From: Hofstenia miamia
Lineage: Eukaryota > Xenacoelomorpha > Acoela
Assembly (NCBI GenBank): GCA_004352715.1
Contig: SCFE01000088.1
Coordinates: forward strand, 769,816 to 833,815
Direction of reading: 5' to 3'
Length of the DNA: 64,000 bases
Shown: positions 20,860-33,210 of the stretch, piece by piece
Position numbering within the stretch: the first letter of the stretch is position 1
Layout of the letters: the number at the start of each line of letters is the position of its first letter
The notes under the pieces: model-generated
Told to the model about the DNA's origin: nothing
Database searches by the model: none
The model's input: the letters and a program-made list of their open reading frames with translations, nothing else
Position numbers and translations under genes: made by a program

Positions 20860-22440
20860 TTATTTCTTCACCTCCCTCATCTTCTCATGGGCGGCTGGTT
20901 CTTGGTTCTTTTCATCTGATATGGCTTGGTTTCCTAAACATAAAGATTAATTAAGTTCCCAATCTTGGGTATTTAAGTGGTCTAAATACTCTTGGTCCCT
21001 AACTTTACATCTAGGCAAAATAAGAGTAGCAGTAATGTTGCTACTATTACTGAGGTTACTTTCATACTCTACCTCAGACAGTTTGTCCTCCTCACATTCA
21101 GTGAGGTTGGTATAATTCTCAAGTTCATTCACTCTGTCATCAACAAGTGAAAATTCACTATTAGGGTCAATGACAACATTACTAATATCTTTAATAGTTC
21201 ATTTGAGTTGTTGGAAATGGGCGACTCTCCCATTATTTAACAGATATCAATGGTGATCTAACACCTTTGTAATGGTAAATGGACCCTGCCAATTTGTGGC
21301 AAGCTTCTGCACTTGATTTGCATCAGTCATCTGGGGGGAAAATATGCAAAAACTTTGTCCCCAACCTTGTGAGGTTCACCATACAATTTGTGATTGAAAT
21401 TCTGCCATTGATGGGTTACAGATTGATTAGTGTTCTGATAGATAGTTAAGTGTACTTCTTGAAATTTATGTAACATAAGATTCACAAAATTATCTAATGT
21501 AGTTTCATTATAATCTGGAAACATAATTGAGAGGGGCGTACTTGCCTCTTGGCCAAACATGGTCTTAAAAGGGCTGACCTTAGTAGTTCTGTGCACAGTG
21601 GTGTTATAAAAATACTCTACTGCCTCAATGACGCATTTCCAATTCCTGCTGGCTGCATGGGCAAGGGCGACTCAAAATAGTTTGATAACAGTGCAGTTGA
21701 GCCTTTCAACAACTCCATTGGCCTGTGGGTGGTACACAGTTGTGAACTCATGGAGTATCTCAAGCTCCTTCATCAAGGTTTCCATAAGGTGGTTTTTGAA
21801 TTGAGGGCTGTGATCTGAGATTAGACATCAATTGCCCAAACTTGAGGACCCATTCCCTGACCACTTTCTCTTCAATAACCTTGGCAGTGGTGCTGTCAAG
21901 GGGGATGGGGGGATTAGTTGAGCATACTTAGTGAAATGGTCAATAAGTATGAGGAGGTACTGTTACCCCTCCTCATCATGAGAGAGTTTCTTGATGTCCA
22001 TATGTACAACTTCACTTGTGCATTCAGCAGCTCTGCTGTGCAGCTCAGCTCACTGTTCTGGAAAATGTCCTGCTCCCTGCAACAGACAAGTGGTGCATTT
22101 GTCAATTATGTCCTGTACAGCAGCTCTAATACCAATAGTAACATATCTTGCATTAAATGTTTGCTTGGTTTGAATGATACCTAAGTGGCCTTTCTTATGA
22201 ATTTTCCATACTAGATCTCTTCAAAAGTATTTGGGAACTGCCAGTAGACTATTTTGTCTCTGTGTGTAAAGTAGGCCTGCATCAGTAAGTTTCCAATTAT
22301 AGTGCTGGAAATACCTCTTAACAATGGGACTGAGGATGTAGTTGTCATTTTTCAACTTGGCAATAATCTCACTTAACACTTTATCATGGCATTGGTGATG
22401 TACAATTTCCACTTCTGTGATGTCCTCCTTCACCAAAATG
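20860..22440 (-). pseudogene. integrase and polyprotein tail, copy B
   Basis: The linker before integrase is at 22221-22436 and the zinc-binding domain around 22060-22220. The core around 21640-22000 is broken by frameshifts, but a conserved TAYHPQ-type region can be followed near 21720. The C-terminal part (21327-21596) has KVSPFKTMFGQEASTPL and VGDKVFAYFPPR, typical of Gypsy integrases. The acidic tail (20947-21132) ends YLDHLNTQDWELN, shared with copy C. The gene is inactive. Confidence 0.8.
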
Positions 22441-23660
22441 GGGAGGATCTCATTTCCATGTCAGTCTGCATTGATCTGGGGCAGACACTCGTAGTTTCTG
22501 AACAGGAGAAACCCAAATGGAGTTTTCTCTCCAGGTGGTTTCCAGAGATCACACTCATAGCTCAGGAGAGCTGTACAATAGTCTGTGTTGTTGTGCAGTC
22601 TTCCCAGATGATGTTTAATGGAAAAGGTAAAATCATTCAAATACTCTATCCACTGGGCAATGATATTAGATTTGTCACCAGAGAATTTCTTCAGCTATGC
22701 CAGTGCTGAGTTGTTGGTCCACACAGTAAACTGGGGTCCCAGTATGAAAAAAAGAAACTTTTTCAGACTCTTGACTAGAGCAAGCATTTCCAACTTGGTC
22801 ACACCATAATTTACCTTGGCATTTCAGAGCTTGCAGCTGAAATATTGGATGGGGCTCTCTTTCCCATTGATTATCTGACTAAGCACGCCACTGATAGCAA
22901 TGGAACTGGCATCACAGTCAATAAGGAATTCTTTTGAGTAATCTGGTGCATTTAAGCTGGGAATTCTTCTAAGTTCTTTCTTAACATTATCGAGCTCTTC
23001 CTGCTTGATCCAGCTCCATTTAAATTCAATGTTGTGCTGCAATAGGTTGGAGATGTGCTTCATTTTGTTAGCTAACTCCAAGATGAAGGCACCATAGTAA
23101 TTCAAGAATCCCGTTAGTTGTGGTACAAGAATGGGGAGTTTTGATCTTATCAAGCTGGTCCTTCACAGCATTCTTGATGGAGATATGAACAGGTTCAAGA
23201 ATTCTTCTGAGAAAGGTGACATGAGGCTGTAACAGAGAACACTTGTTCCCATTGACTTGAAGGCCAGACTCATATAACAAGCTAAGAGTGCTTCCAAGCC
23301 TTTCCAGATGCTCTGAGAAAGTATTACCAGCAATGAGAATATCGTCCATATAGGCTGTTATGCCAGGTTTGAGTATGTTGGCACCATTTCTAAGTATGCA
23401 GGCAACATAATGCTGGAAAGTCACAGGGGCATTGCAGAGCCCAAAAGCCATATACTTCCATTCAATGAGGCTGTAGGGGGTTATAAAGGCATTCTTCAAA
23501 ATATCAGAGGGTTTCATTAGCACCTGCCAGTAGGCCTTGCACAGGTTGAGGTAGCTGAATAACTTGTATCAACTAGCATTGTAGAGAACATCCTTGATGT
23601 GTAGGAGTGGGTACACATCCTTTATTGTAACATCATTAAGCTTTGATGAGGTTGCTTAAG
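22440..23660 (-). pseudogene. reverse transcriptase and RNase H, copy B
   Basis: RT blocks on the minus strand include NAFITPYSLIEWKYMAFGLC, NAPVTFQHYV and AYMDDILIAGN with an intact Y-M-D-D at about 23340. The thumb AGLQ/SGLQVNGNKCSLL follows. The connection and RNase H start at 22824-23153 (FLNYYGAF, DCDASSIAISG). The remainder of RNase H to 22450 is frame-broken. A segment before NAFITP containing the first RT aspartate is also disrupted near 23560-23650. Confidence 0.85.
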
Positions 23661-23668
23661 ATCTTCTC

Positions 23669-24640
23669 TTATTCTTCCTGAAGGTTTTCCAGTACTCTTC
23701 TGATGGGCAAGTGAATTGGATGATTGTTCTTGGTTTCAATGGAATGCTGTTCTTCAATGGCCTGGCTGACACTGATTGAACCATAATTATAGACCTCATA
23801 ATGCTGTCTAAGCAGATAGGAAAGTGACTCATGCTCCTGAGCACTAAGATGCGGATGTGTCTGCTCATTAACAAGGGGGATCTGAATGCTGTCACTCAGC
23901 TCTGCTAGATCATGGATGGCCATTAAGATTGGTGAGCAGGCTGTGGCCTGAAATTGCAGACAAACCAGGGTTGCAATGAGCATTAGCTGAGATGGATCTA
24001 TTGCAACCAAAGAATCAGAACTATTTAACACAGTAACACACATTTTTCCTTTAGAAACAAGACAGAGATCAGGTGAGAAGTTAATTCCATGGAAGCATTT
24101 TCCCTTAAATCTAGAAATCATAATGTCTCCAGTATAAGCAGAGTCAGTGGTGACAGGAACATGTTGCCAGTGATGAGGCTCCACAATCACGTATTCAGAA
24201 AAACTCAAAGAGATTTCTTGGCTAGGGACAGTGGTGAGCTCTTGCCAACATTTGCTTTCTCTGATGGAGATAGTGTTATTACCATAATCAATGATGCATG
24301 AATTCTACTTGAGAAAATCATTTCCCAAAATTATGTCATATGGAAGCAGTTGACTGCAAGTATCAATGACAATTAGATCAACAACAAAAAGTTCCTGCTG
24401 AATGCATAACTCTAGGTTTGGTATGTGACCTTTGAGTGAGATGGAATTTCCAGAGGCATCCAGCAGATGCACAGTAGAGGAAAGTAGGTCATTCCATAAC
24501 AGGCACAGCTTAGAACAACAGGAATCACTGATGATCAAGGCTGAGGGCCTGGTATTGATGGTGACATTTACCAGGGAATCATTTATACTAAATGGGATTA
24601 CATTTGTATGCAACAGCAAACTGATGACCAGAACATTTTG
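23669..24640 (-). pseudogene. protease and linker to RT, copy B
   Basis: The protease half at 24305-24619 ends PYDIILGNDFL, the counterpart of the copy A motif. The catalytic triplet D-T-G is replaced by N-T-R in VTINTRPSALIISD, so it is inactive as it stands. The following 180 codons (23669-24208) resemble the copy A stretch after protease (EPHHWQHV versus QPYHWKMH). Confidence 0.8.
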
Positions 24641-24659
24641 TGCATGTTTTCTAGGAGGC

Positions 24660-25478
24660 AGTGCTCTGACTAGTTTGACTGGGTGGCTAAACCAACAGGT
24701 GACTCAAGAGAATATTCCTGGTCTCCAGGTTCATCAATAATGAAACCTTCAACATTGGTGACTAGACGAATAACTGCTTGGCACTGAGATTTAGTGTGCC
24801 CTTTCTGGCCACAATGGAAACAGCAAGTATGCTCAAATTCTATCTTTACAGTAGAAGTGACAGTGCTCAAAGAGGTAGGAGGCTTTGGTAAAGAAGAACC
24901 AGCTTTTAGGTCTCCAGAGTCCTTATCATTATGAGTAGTGTTGTGCAGCATGTATATGATGGTTATGGTTTTGTGGATAATTACACTGAGATTGTCCTCA
25001 GAGTCACACTTGAGCTCAAGGCAACTTTGAATGTTAGGTGGGAAGCCTTGGCAGATTTATGAAAAGAGAGTGAGCTTCAAATACTCAGGGGTGAGTTTAC
25101 TTAGATGAAACAGACTTTCTACTTGTGTGATGTACATGTATGTGTGAATATCATCACCTTTTTTGAACAAGAGGTCACAAAGTAGTGTTTTGTACTGTTT
25201 TTTGATGTGGAGGCCTTATAATGGTCCTTGAAATATCCATTAAGAAGCAGATAACTAGTCTTCACATCTTGATCTAACATCATGTACTGATTGTATGTGA
25301 TACCTTTAAGGTAGCTGGGGAACTGAGCAACAGTGGCGTCTTGGGTAGCTTTGTACTGCTGCATGGTTAACTTGAAGAGAAACAACCACTCTTCAAAAGA
25401 TTGAGAGATCTCATCAATCTTTCTGGTGAACCAAAAGGTATTTACAGTATGCTTTAGTGCTACATTTGGTTTATACAT
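24660..25478 (-). pseudogene. gag, truncated, copy B
   Basis: A capsid-like part (25119-25440) matches copy C (KIDEISQSFEEWLFLFKLTM versus KIDKISQLFEEWLFLF and YNQYMMLDQDVKT). The zinc knuckle CFHCGQKGHTKSQC lies at about 24780-24825. The N-terminal half present in copy C is missing. Stops and a frameshift near 25000-25110 break the frame. Confidence 0.82.
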
Positions 25479-26907
25479 TACCTGTTTTTCTATTTAAATA
25501 CTTTGTTATATTTTATATTTTATTGCAGCACCTAAATTGCATGAGCTGTGGCCTGAACTGAGTTTAGGTATACTAGCATATAGGGTACATTTTGCACCCA
25601 AGAACTTGTAGGGCTTCTCTCTCTCTTTACTTAAATTAGGGCCCCTGTCTAAAATGACTCTTTCTAATAAGGTTCTCTGTTTCAGGTTGGCCAAGTGTGG
25701 CCATGCACTCTTCATTTACCTGATCTCATGTCACCTTTAACTTCTAGTTGGAATAGGCTTGTTTGGCTCTGGAGTCAGGTTGTTAATTATTGAGACATTG
25801 GCAAATCCTGGTGTTTAGCTACACAGATTTCCATGCTGATGCCACATTATATTTCTTTGGGATTTTTATTTTTTGGTATTTCAATTTTTGGTCTTCTCTT
25901 TCCAAATTATTTGAAGGTTCCTTATGTCAGAAAAAACTACCAACCAATAAAATGGGTTTCTATTTATTATCAATATGAGTTATCTTAAAATCAACAGAGA
26001 ACTCCTTAGACTAAGCAAAGAAATAACTATAAATAACAATATCATCAGGTCTCCAACTAAATTATGTTATATGCAGGTAAAAAAACTATTCTTTAAACTT
26101 GTATTTCCTTCTTGTTTAAATTTCTATCCTGAAATGTTGGTTTAAATGATAGGCAATTAACACTACATTTAATGTCATCAAATACATGTTACATTTGTAA
26201 CAAAGCTCAGTATTAAAAATAGGCAAAATAAATACAATTCCTTACTTAAGAGAATTTTAGGTAAGTAAATGACTAGGTGATATGCAAGTTTTAGGTTGTT
26301 AGAAGCTCCTATCCTTATAAATTTAGCCTAAAAAAGAAGAATAGGCTTAAGTGCTGTTGGCAATGTCTCTAGTGAAAATGGGCATTATTCTTTTATCCAA
26401 TACCATTTGTCTAAGGATTCTTAAGCTTGCACTTAAAATATTTCAGAACAGTAAAATAAGGATTCATAATGAAAATTCAATATTATGTAAACTATCACCC
26501 AGAGTAAAGTACTACTAAGTTATATATAACATGGTTTAAGTTAATTGAATGTACATTGTAAAACTGCTTAAAAACAATTACATACTTTTTGAAAACAGAA
26601 GATTTTTCAATTGAAGTAAAAGAAATTCAATATTATGGCATTTTCTATCATACTTGGCATTGTTGTGGTACAAGTGTTTTGTGCCATGCTACATTCTGTA
26701 AAGTGGTACATGGTATTGTTTGCTCCTGCAAAAGCATGATTGTATCAAGAACATGAAATCTTGTTTTAGCATGGCATCTTACTAAGAATATAGTAGAAGT
26801 AGTCTCCCTAACCTATGTAATAATCATGTGCATATGTGAGTTTAGCTTGGTTATTGGTTGAGAGACCTGATTCTGATGATGAGCTCAAATCCTTCTCCAA
26901 CTATTAC
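25441..26907. other. sequence between copies B and C, no gene seen
   Basis: About 1.5 kb of AT-rich sequence. Open stretches here are short and resemble nothing I know. It separates the truncated 5' end of copy B from the 5' LTR of copy C, so the two related elements are arranged back to back with their 5' ends facing. Confidence 0.5.
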
Positions 26908-27837
26908 TGTAGAGTCACTCAGGGCCCTTATTTTTGCTTTTATTTATTTAATGGCACTCTCCTTTTATTAATTTGGTGCTAATTTTTGATTTAATTCAGT
27001 GATTTTAATGGTTTTTAGTGTTTCAAACTTAAGTTTCAAAGTAGATATTAATTGTCCCCTCAATCAAGTTTAACATGTAATTGCTCATTTGAATTGCAAG
27101 GGAATTGAAGCAAATTTTGTAAAATGGTAAATATTTACCTTTTTCTTGTATATAAGTAGGGAAATCATTGTAGCAACTGTCAAATAAATTTTGTCTTGCT
27201 GGATACCATTTGCTTTTTATTTACTTAATATCTTTAACCTTTTTAGCTACTGTATTGATGTAATAAGAATGCATTTGTAAGATCTGGCAATAATGCGGGA
27301 GGAACTCCTCTGTGCCTGGGGCAACAACTCACTCCTGGACAGATGGTAGCCCATATTGTGGTTGCTTTAGGGCTAAGTATACATATAGGGAATAAAAACT
27401 GTTAATATTGATCAGTTCATACATGCACTTAAGAACAACACAATGCAAATATAATATGCCATTGGCAAATGAGAATACATGGTAATTACATGTGATTATA
27501 TTTTATTAAATGAGCTGAGATAAGAAGAACACTGAGCTAAATTTGTTTATTGAGCTAGAAATTAATACTAGAGAAACACAATTAGCACTTTGCAAGTAAG
27601 GTTGATTTCTCATGATTTGGCTTCGGCATGATGCCATGTGAATTGGTCAATATCTGGAATGCCTTCTTGGGGAATGGTTTTGGTTTTTTCTATAGTGAAA
27701 TTGGCGAACTACCAATGTTCATTTGTTTTGTTGGAATGCATGTCACTCTTGGAGATGGTAAATCTTTTCAACCTTCAGTCTGTACTATGTGTTACCCAGT
27801 GCTGCTCAAGCTGTTAGACACAACCCACAATTCTACA
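26908..27837 (+). repeat. 5' LTR of copy C
   Basis: 930 bp, from TGTAGAGTCACTC to TTCTACA, so with the usual TG...CA ends. A TATATAA box at 27149-27155 and an AATAAA at 27183-27188 suggest the promoter and polyadenylation signal, about 30 bp apart. The transcription start and poly(A) site are inferred. Confidence 0.92.
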
Positions 27838-27855
27838 TGGTGACCCTGATGGGAT
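27838..27855 (+). promoter_or_regulatory. primer binding site of copy C
   Basis: TGGTGACCCTGATGGG starts directly after the LTR. TGG is the complement of the CCA end of a tRNA, and the site has the place of a reverse-transcription primer. The tRNA cannot be named with certainty from the sequence alone. Confidence 0.65.
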
Positions 27856-28207
27856 TCAGAATTGGTGTTTTCTTACTGTATTTGGTTTTGATTTTTCCAT
27901 TGGGTGTGAGTCAGCTGGGATGGATTTCCCATGACCATGATTTACTTCACCACCAATTGATGCCCATTTTTCCTTATACATAATTCTACACTTTCAATTC
28001 TGTGATCTGAAGCTGTTACCAAGCCTAGATTGTTCTTACTCATTCTTATTGCCATATTGGCATTGTCTCATTATTCTAGTAGTTGGAATGATTGCCTTGC
28101 TGCTGTCTGTCAGTTGCTTTTTGTTTCCAGTTGGATGTTTCTCCCACATTGTTGGAATTGTGTTTGGAACCTTTTTTCTTATTTAACTTTTACTTACTCT
28201 TGTTCTT

Positions 28208-29725
28208 ATGGATATGGATTTTTCTATTTCTTGTAATGGGACCCCCTCTTGGGACATCCCCTGTGTGAGTGTTGGCAGCCTGGATGCTGCCCCTCACACC
28301 ATTGGATTTGATTCCACTGTTGTTTTACCTACACCTACTCCCACCAAACCTGTTTCTGCTATGTCTACACCCTCTGAAATTTTCCAGCAAGAGATCCCCA
28401 CTCCTGCTACCTTGTTGAACCTGTTTATTTCATATATGCCATTGTTACCTCCTCCAGAGTTACTGACAACCAAAGTTGAACAGCTTAGAGAAGCCCTTTC
28501 TGAGCAGATTTCCCAGTGCTGTTCCTGTGAAGCCTTTCTTGATGCCTTGCAGGCAGAGCTATGACAACAAGCCACTGCAGGTTGGCAGTGTGAAAGATGC
28601 TTGCTTGATTTGATTTCTGCATTAGAGCGGCAAGTTCAAGAACCTACCCACATTCTCCACTGATCTCACTAGGAGAACATGCGTACATAACTCATGCCTT
28701 CTTGGATAATGCTCTTGATGCTCTCTCTGAAAGATTTTCAAGTATTATATCACAAACATTTTCCACTCACTTTTCTTGTGCAATGATAGCACCTACTACA
28801 ACTCCAGTGATGCTGCCATTTGTTACCCCCATTACCTACTGTTGGAGGCCCTACATTCACCCAGTCAGCTCTCATGCAAGTCTCAACATTAACCACCATA
28901 GCTACGCCAGGCCCTTGTACCATGAGCACAACAGTAGTGCCCACAGCACCTGTCAGTGTCACATTTACCCCAACTGCTACAATCACTTTGCCTCCTCCCC
29001 TGAGTAACCCTATCAGGTACGTGACATTTCATTGGCCATGCTTTGCCCAGTTGATCTTACCCACAGAAGCATCTGGAAGTGAATCAGCAAACCTTTTCAA
29101 TCAACACTCTGTGTTGCCCAAATTTACTGGAAAAATTGACAAGATCTCACAGTTATTTGAAGAGTGGCTCTTCCTCTTTGAGCTCACTATGAAACAATAT
29201 AAAGCTACACAGTATGCTGCTGCTGCTCAATTCCCCATGTACCTCCAAGGCCTAGTGTACAATCAGTACATGATGTTGGACAGAGAGTTCAAAACAAATT
29301 ACCAACTACTCATCAGTCATTTTGAGGACCATTACAAGGCGCTGCATATAAAGCAGCAATATAAGACGCTCTTATGTGATCTCTCCTTTAAAAGGGGAGA
29401 TGATGTCAGAACCTATATCATGCAGGTCAACATACTATTTTGCCTTAGCAAGCTGACACCAGAATACTTGCGACATGATCTCTTTTCATATATCTGTCAG
29501 GGGTTCCCCTCCACCATTTGGAGCTGTCTCAAACTCAAGTGTGATCCAAAGGATGACTTGAACTCCATCATGAAAAAGGCAATTAGCATAGTCTACATGT
29601 TTCAAAATACAACTCACATTGAAAAAGATGCTGGAGATCTAAGGACATGTCAGACAGCCCCCAAACTGCTGACCTCCTTGAGTTCTGCTGTAGTACAGAA
29701 GAAAATTGATAACAAAGTAATGTGA
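28208..29725 (+). pseudogene. gag, copy C
   Basis: The first open part (28208-28564) has a Pro/Thr-rich segment followed by a short coiled-coil-like stretch (TTKVEQLREALSEQ). After broken sequence, the second part (28820-29725) begins Thr/Pro-rich and contains the capsid-like domain: KIDKISQLFEEWLFLFELTM, YLQGLVYNQYMMLDREF and LRHDLFSYICQGFPSTIW. The zinc knuckle expected just after 29725 is lost (only C-R-Q-L-G-H remains beyond a TGA). Gag makes the particle shell in active elements. Confidence 0.82.
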
Positions 29726-29739
29726 TGCAGACAATTAGG

Positions 29740-30830
29740 TCACATTTGGATTCAGAATGGTGCAGTTATTCATCTAGTGGCTAATGGAGATGGTTTCATT
29801 ATTGAAGAGCTGTCAACTGAAGTGTGTACTCCCACCCCCATCAAGTCTGTCAGTCATTTAAATTAAATGGAGCACTGCCTCCTGAAAACTGTGCACATGA
29901 TGTCCTGGTAATCACCTCATTATTGCATACCAATGTCATCCCTGCAGATGTGAACAAACTTTTAATTAATGTCACAATTGATATGGGAGCCTCTGCCTCC
30001 ATAATAAGTGACACCTGTTGCAACAAGCTTTGCCATCTATAGCATACTTGCTGGATGCTTTAGGAAATACTATCTCATTGAAGGTCAGGTAAATAACCTT
30101 GAACTATGAATTCACCAGGAGTGTTTCTGAGTGGATCTCATTGTAATAGACACTTGTGATCAGCCCTTGCCATACAATATCATCCTTGGCAATGATTTTC
30201 TCAAAAAGAACGCCTGTGTCATAGACTATGGAAATAATACTATCTTGATCTGTGAAAGCAAGCCTCAGGAGGAGCTTACTGCAATCTGTAACCAAGAAAT
30301 TTTGCTAAACTATCTGAAAGTATTGTTGTGGAACTCTGGCACTGGTGACAAGTTACTGTCATTACTACTCTCCTTACAAGGGTGACATTATGATCTCTGG
30401 ACAAAGAGGGAAACGCCTTCTAGGCATACACTTTTCCCTGGACCTCTGCCATGTCTCCTGTGGCAGGACTTGTATCAATGTGCTCAACAGTTCTGCTTGT
30501 CTGATCTGAATGGATCCAACCAAGATCTCTATTGTCACAACTCCTGTCTGACTTGAAATGAAAGCCTCAGCTTGTCTTCCTGTTCTCACTGTGATTCAAA
30601 ATCTGAGTGAACCCAGCAATCCAGTGCAGATCCCAGTGGTCAATGAAAAAAAACTCACAGACACCTGAGTCCCCAAGAACGTGATTCACTCTCTTGCACC
30701 AGCACCATGATGTGCTTAACTATGGCTCAATTAGCATTGGTAAGGCTGTTGGGGAACAACACACAATTACAACTAAAAGTGATTGCCCCATTTGGTTGCC
30801 AGTTCAGCAAGTGCCAGAAAACCTATGTGC
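29740..30830 (+). pseudogene. protease and linker, copy C
   Basis: VTIDMGASASIISD near 29980 is the protease active-site region with D-M-G for D-T-G; PYNIILGNDFL near 30170 is the second conserved half. A linker (30250-30830) runs to the LINE insertion and matches copy B (NYGSISIG versus NYGSISVS). Stops and frameshifts occur throughout. Confidence 0.8.
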
Positions 30831-30835
30831 ATAGT

Positions 30836-31989
30836 CTGATAGAGTTCATGTCTCTGGAAAGAACATTGAATTCGTATCAGAGTTTAAGTACTTAGGCTCG
30901 ATGATCAGCACTGCTGGGACAGCCCTCTCTGAAGCAAGACATTGGTGCAAAAATGTACTTGGCAAGATCATACATTATCAGCAAGTAGCACATCAGAATG
31001 GGCTTGGCAAAGCACTCTCCTTCTTACTTCTACAAGGCGTGATGGTACCCACACTAATGTACGCATGTGAAACCTGGGCAGAATCTTGTAGGGAACTTGA
31101 GATGCTTGAGGCTTCCATGAATACCTGTAAAAGGGTTTTTTGTGGAGTCTCCTTATGGGAAAAGCTCACAAAGGAACAAGTACACAGACTTATGCCTTTC
31201 CAACAAGTGCGCACTATAATAGCACGTAAGCACTTACTTTTTGTAAGCCAGATGCTGGTGCACAGAGAAAGCATAAATTGTGGCGAGTTCCTAGAGCTTA
31301 GTATGACAAAAGCATCAATTGTTCCTGAAGGAAATGGCCACATTGTCAGTGCATGCAAGAGTCAGTGTTGGGAGAAACGGCTTGTACTTGATGTGCAGTG
31401 GTTAATGGGTGTTACTCTGGGGGAGTCTCAACTGTTTTCCACTTTGACCACATCATGCACTCATTCAAGAAACACGAGAGAGGTTGTCAGCAGCCTAGCA
31501 GAGTCAATCAACGGGGACTCAGTGGTGCTATGTGATAGAATTGCTGGGGCGGCTTACGCAGCAGTACTGAGGCTCACACATGCCAGTACAAGACACCTGA
31601 GGTGCACGGAGTGTGCGCGTATGTTTTCTGCCCAAAAGGCGTTAAATCGTCATGTCAGAAATGACCATACGCAGAGCTCCACGACTATAGCAGATGCTAA
31701 TTGCTGGAAGTGTGAAGCAAAGGGATGCTACAAGTCATACAAGAGCAAAGGTTGGTATTTATGGCATATTAAGACCTGTCACCCCAACCTTTGTAATCGA
31801 GCATTGATAGGCAACGTAGGAAGACACCAGGCTTCCACCACCAATCTGGGGGCGTTGGAGGGGCTGGTTAGCAGTCCTGCAGGAGTTTGAACTATAATGC
31901 TCTTTGTTACTCGATTCCTAGGGCTTCAGGACCAGAACTGGTCAGTACCATCCAGTTCTAAATTTAGGACTGCATTTGGGAGCCCCCAC
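30836..31989 (+). mobile_element. 5'-truncated LINE inserted in copy C
   Basis: The Gypsy reading frame stops at 30830 and resumes in phase after 32000. The direct repeat ATGTGCATAGT (30825-30835 and 31990-32000) is the target duplication. The insert is the 3' end of a non-LTR element, with the RT C-terminal region and a zinc-finger tail. No poly(A) tail is seen at its end. CpG dinucleotides are frequent here compared with the surrounding Gypsy sequence. Confidence 0.9.
30837..31890 (+). CDS. LINE ORF2-type C-terminal fragment with C2H2 finger
   Basis: The frame is open from the left insertion edge to a TGA at 31888, about 350 codons; the true start is lost by truncation. FVSEFKYLGSMIS followed by TLMYACETWA is the region after the RT palm in many animal LINEs (the Y-L-G-S and P-x-L-x-Y-x-x-E-T-W blocks). 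The C-terminal end carries CTECARMFSAQKALNRHVRNDH-type cysteine and histidine spacing, a C2H2 zinc finger near 31595-31670, and a second C/H-rich group (CWKCEAKGC ... HIKTCH). The catalytic RT motif and endonuclease are missing, so it is a dead fragment despite the open frame. The LINE clade is not certain. Confidence 0.8.
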
Positions 31990-32000
31990 ATGTGCATAGT

Positions 32001-33210
32001 ACAAAGGGATACTCAGCAATCTGATAGAGAGTGGTATCATTCAAAGCAGCAACAGCCCCTATGCAGCACCCACAGTGTTTATTCAGCAATGTGAGATGTA
32101 CTGTCTTTGTATTGATTTTAGAAAGCTAAACAACATCACAATCAAGGATGTGTATCCTTTACTTCACATCAAAGATCTCTTATATGACACCAGCCAATAC
32201 AGTTTGTTCTCATGCCTAGATCTCTGCAAGGCCTATTTGCAGGTATCCATGAAGCCTGCCAACATCCTGAAAACTGCATTCATAATGCCATATGGCCTTT
32301 TGAATGGAAATACATGGCCTTTGGGCTCTGTAATGCTCCAGCCACTTTTCAGTGCTATGTCATGCATGTGTTGCCAAATGAGGCCAATGTCCTTGAACCA
32401 GGGATCACAGCAACATCCTTGTTCCTGGACACACATTTACTGATCATCTAGATAAATTGCATTGCACTCTCAAGATCCTGTACAGCTCTGGTCTCTGGTT
32501 CAATACAATAAGTGTTCTCTTATTTCACCACATGTTACCTTCTTAGGAAGGGCAATCAAAGCTGGAAGAATTTTATAAAGAATGAAGTGAAAGACCATCT
32601 TGACCACATTGAGACTCCATGCTCTTGCAAGGATGTCCAATGCTTAATGGGCTTTCTAAACTACTAATTCTCATTTATTCCTGAGCTGGCTAACCAAACT
32701 AAGCATATTTCTAACTTACTCTGGAAAAACACCAAGTTGCTTTGGACCTGGGCTGAGCAAGATAAGCTGGACTCCATGAAGTTAGAACTGAGGTGGATCC
32801 CAAGTCTAAACATGCCTGACTACAGCAAAGAATTTTTAGTTGATTGTGATGCAAGCTCTATTGCCATCAGCGGCATTTTAAGTCAAATCATCAGTGGTTG
32901 AGAAACCCCTGTTCAGTACTTCAGCTGGAAGCTCCAAAGTGCTGAGTTAAACTATGGGGCCACTAAATCTGAGATGATAGCACTTGTTGAGAGCTTGAAG
33001 AAATTTTGCTTCTTCATCCTTGGTCACCAGTTTACTGTACACACTGATAACTATGCACTAGCATGGCTTAAGAAGTTTTCTGGGGAGAAATTGAACATTG
33101 TCACCCAGTGGATCAAATATCTGAATGACTTTACCTTTACAATCACCCACTGTCCATGGAGAATCCATCTTAATGCAGACTACTTCACTGCCCTCCCCAG
33201 CTACAAGTGA
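32001..33210 (+). pseudogene. reverse transcriptase and RNase H, copy C
   Basis: RT blocks: SPYAAPTVFIQQ, YCLCIDFRKLN, FSCLDLCKAYLQVS, then GLCNAPATFQCYV in a shifted frame; the Y-x-D-D motif is lost near 32420 by frameshift. RNase H: DCDASSIAISG near 32850, then SEMIALVES, HTDNYALAWLKKFSG (with the aspartate missing from copy A) and WIKYLNDFTFTITH. Several stops, including one at 32899, break the gene. Confidence 0.86.

Larger units (their letters stand above)
16657..25440 (-). mobile_element. Ty3/Gypsy LTR retrotransposon, copy B, 5'-truncated
   Basis: The minus-strand order is partial gag, protease, RT, RNase H, integrase, short repeats, ORF3, polypurine tract and 3' LTR. It is closely related to copy C (protein blocks and LTR start TGTAGAGTCACTCAGG shared) and distantly to copy A. 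Similarity to copy C gag stops near 25440, so the 5' LTR, leader and N-terminal gag are missing. The coding region has many stops and frameshifts. Confidence 0.87.

Noticed and set aside
25506-25715. 69-codon minus-strand frame beside copy B
   Set aside because: No similarity to gag of copy C or any known protein; length is within chance for this sequence.
28750-28986. Val/Gly-rich minus-strand frame
   Set aside because: Antisense of the Thr/Pro-rich gag segment of copy C.
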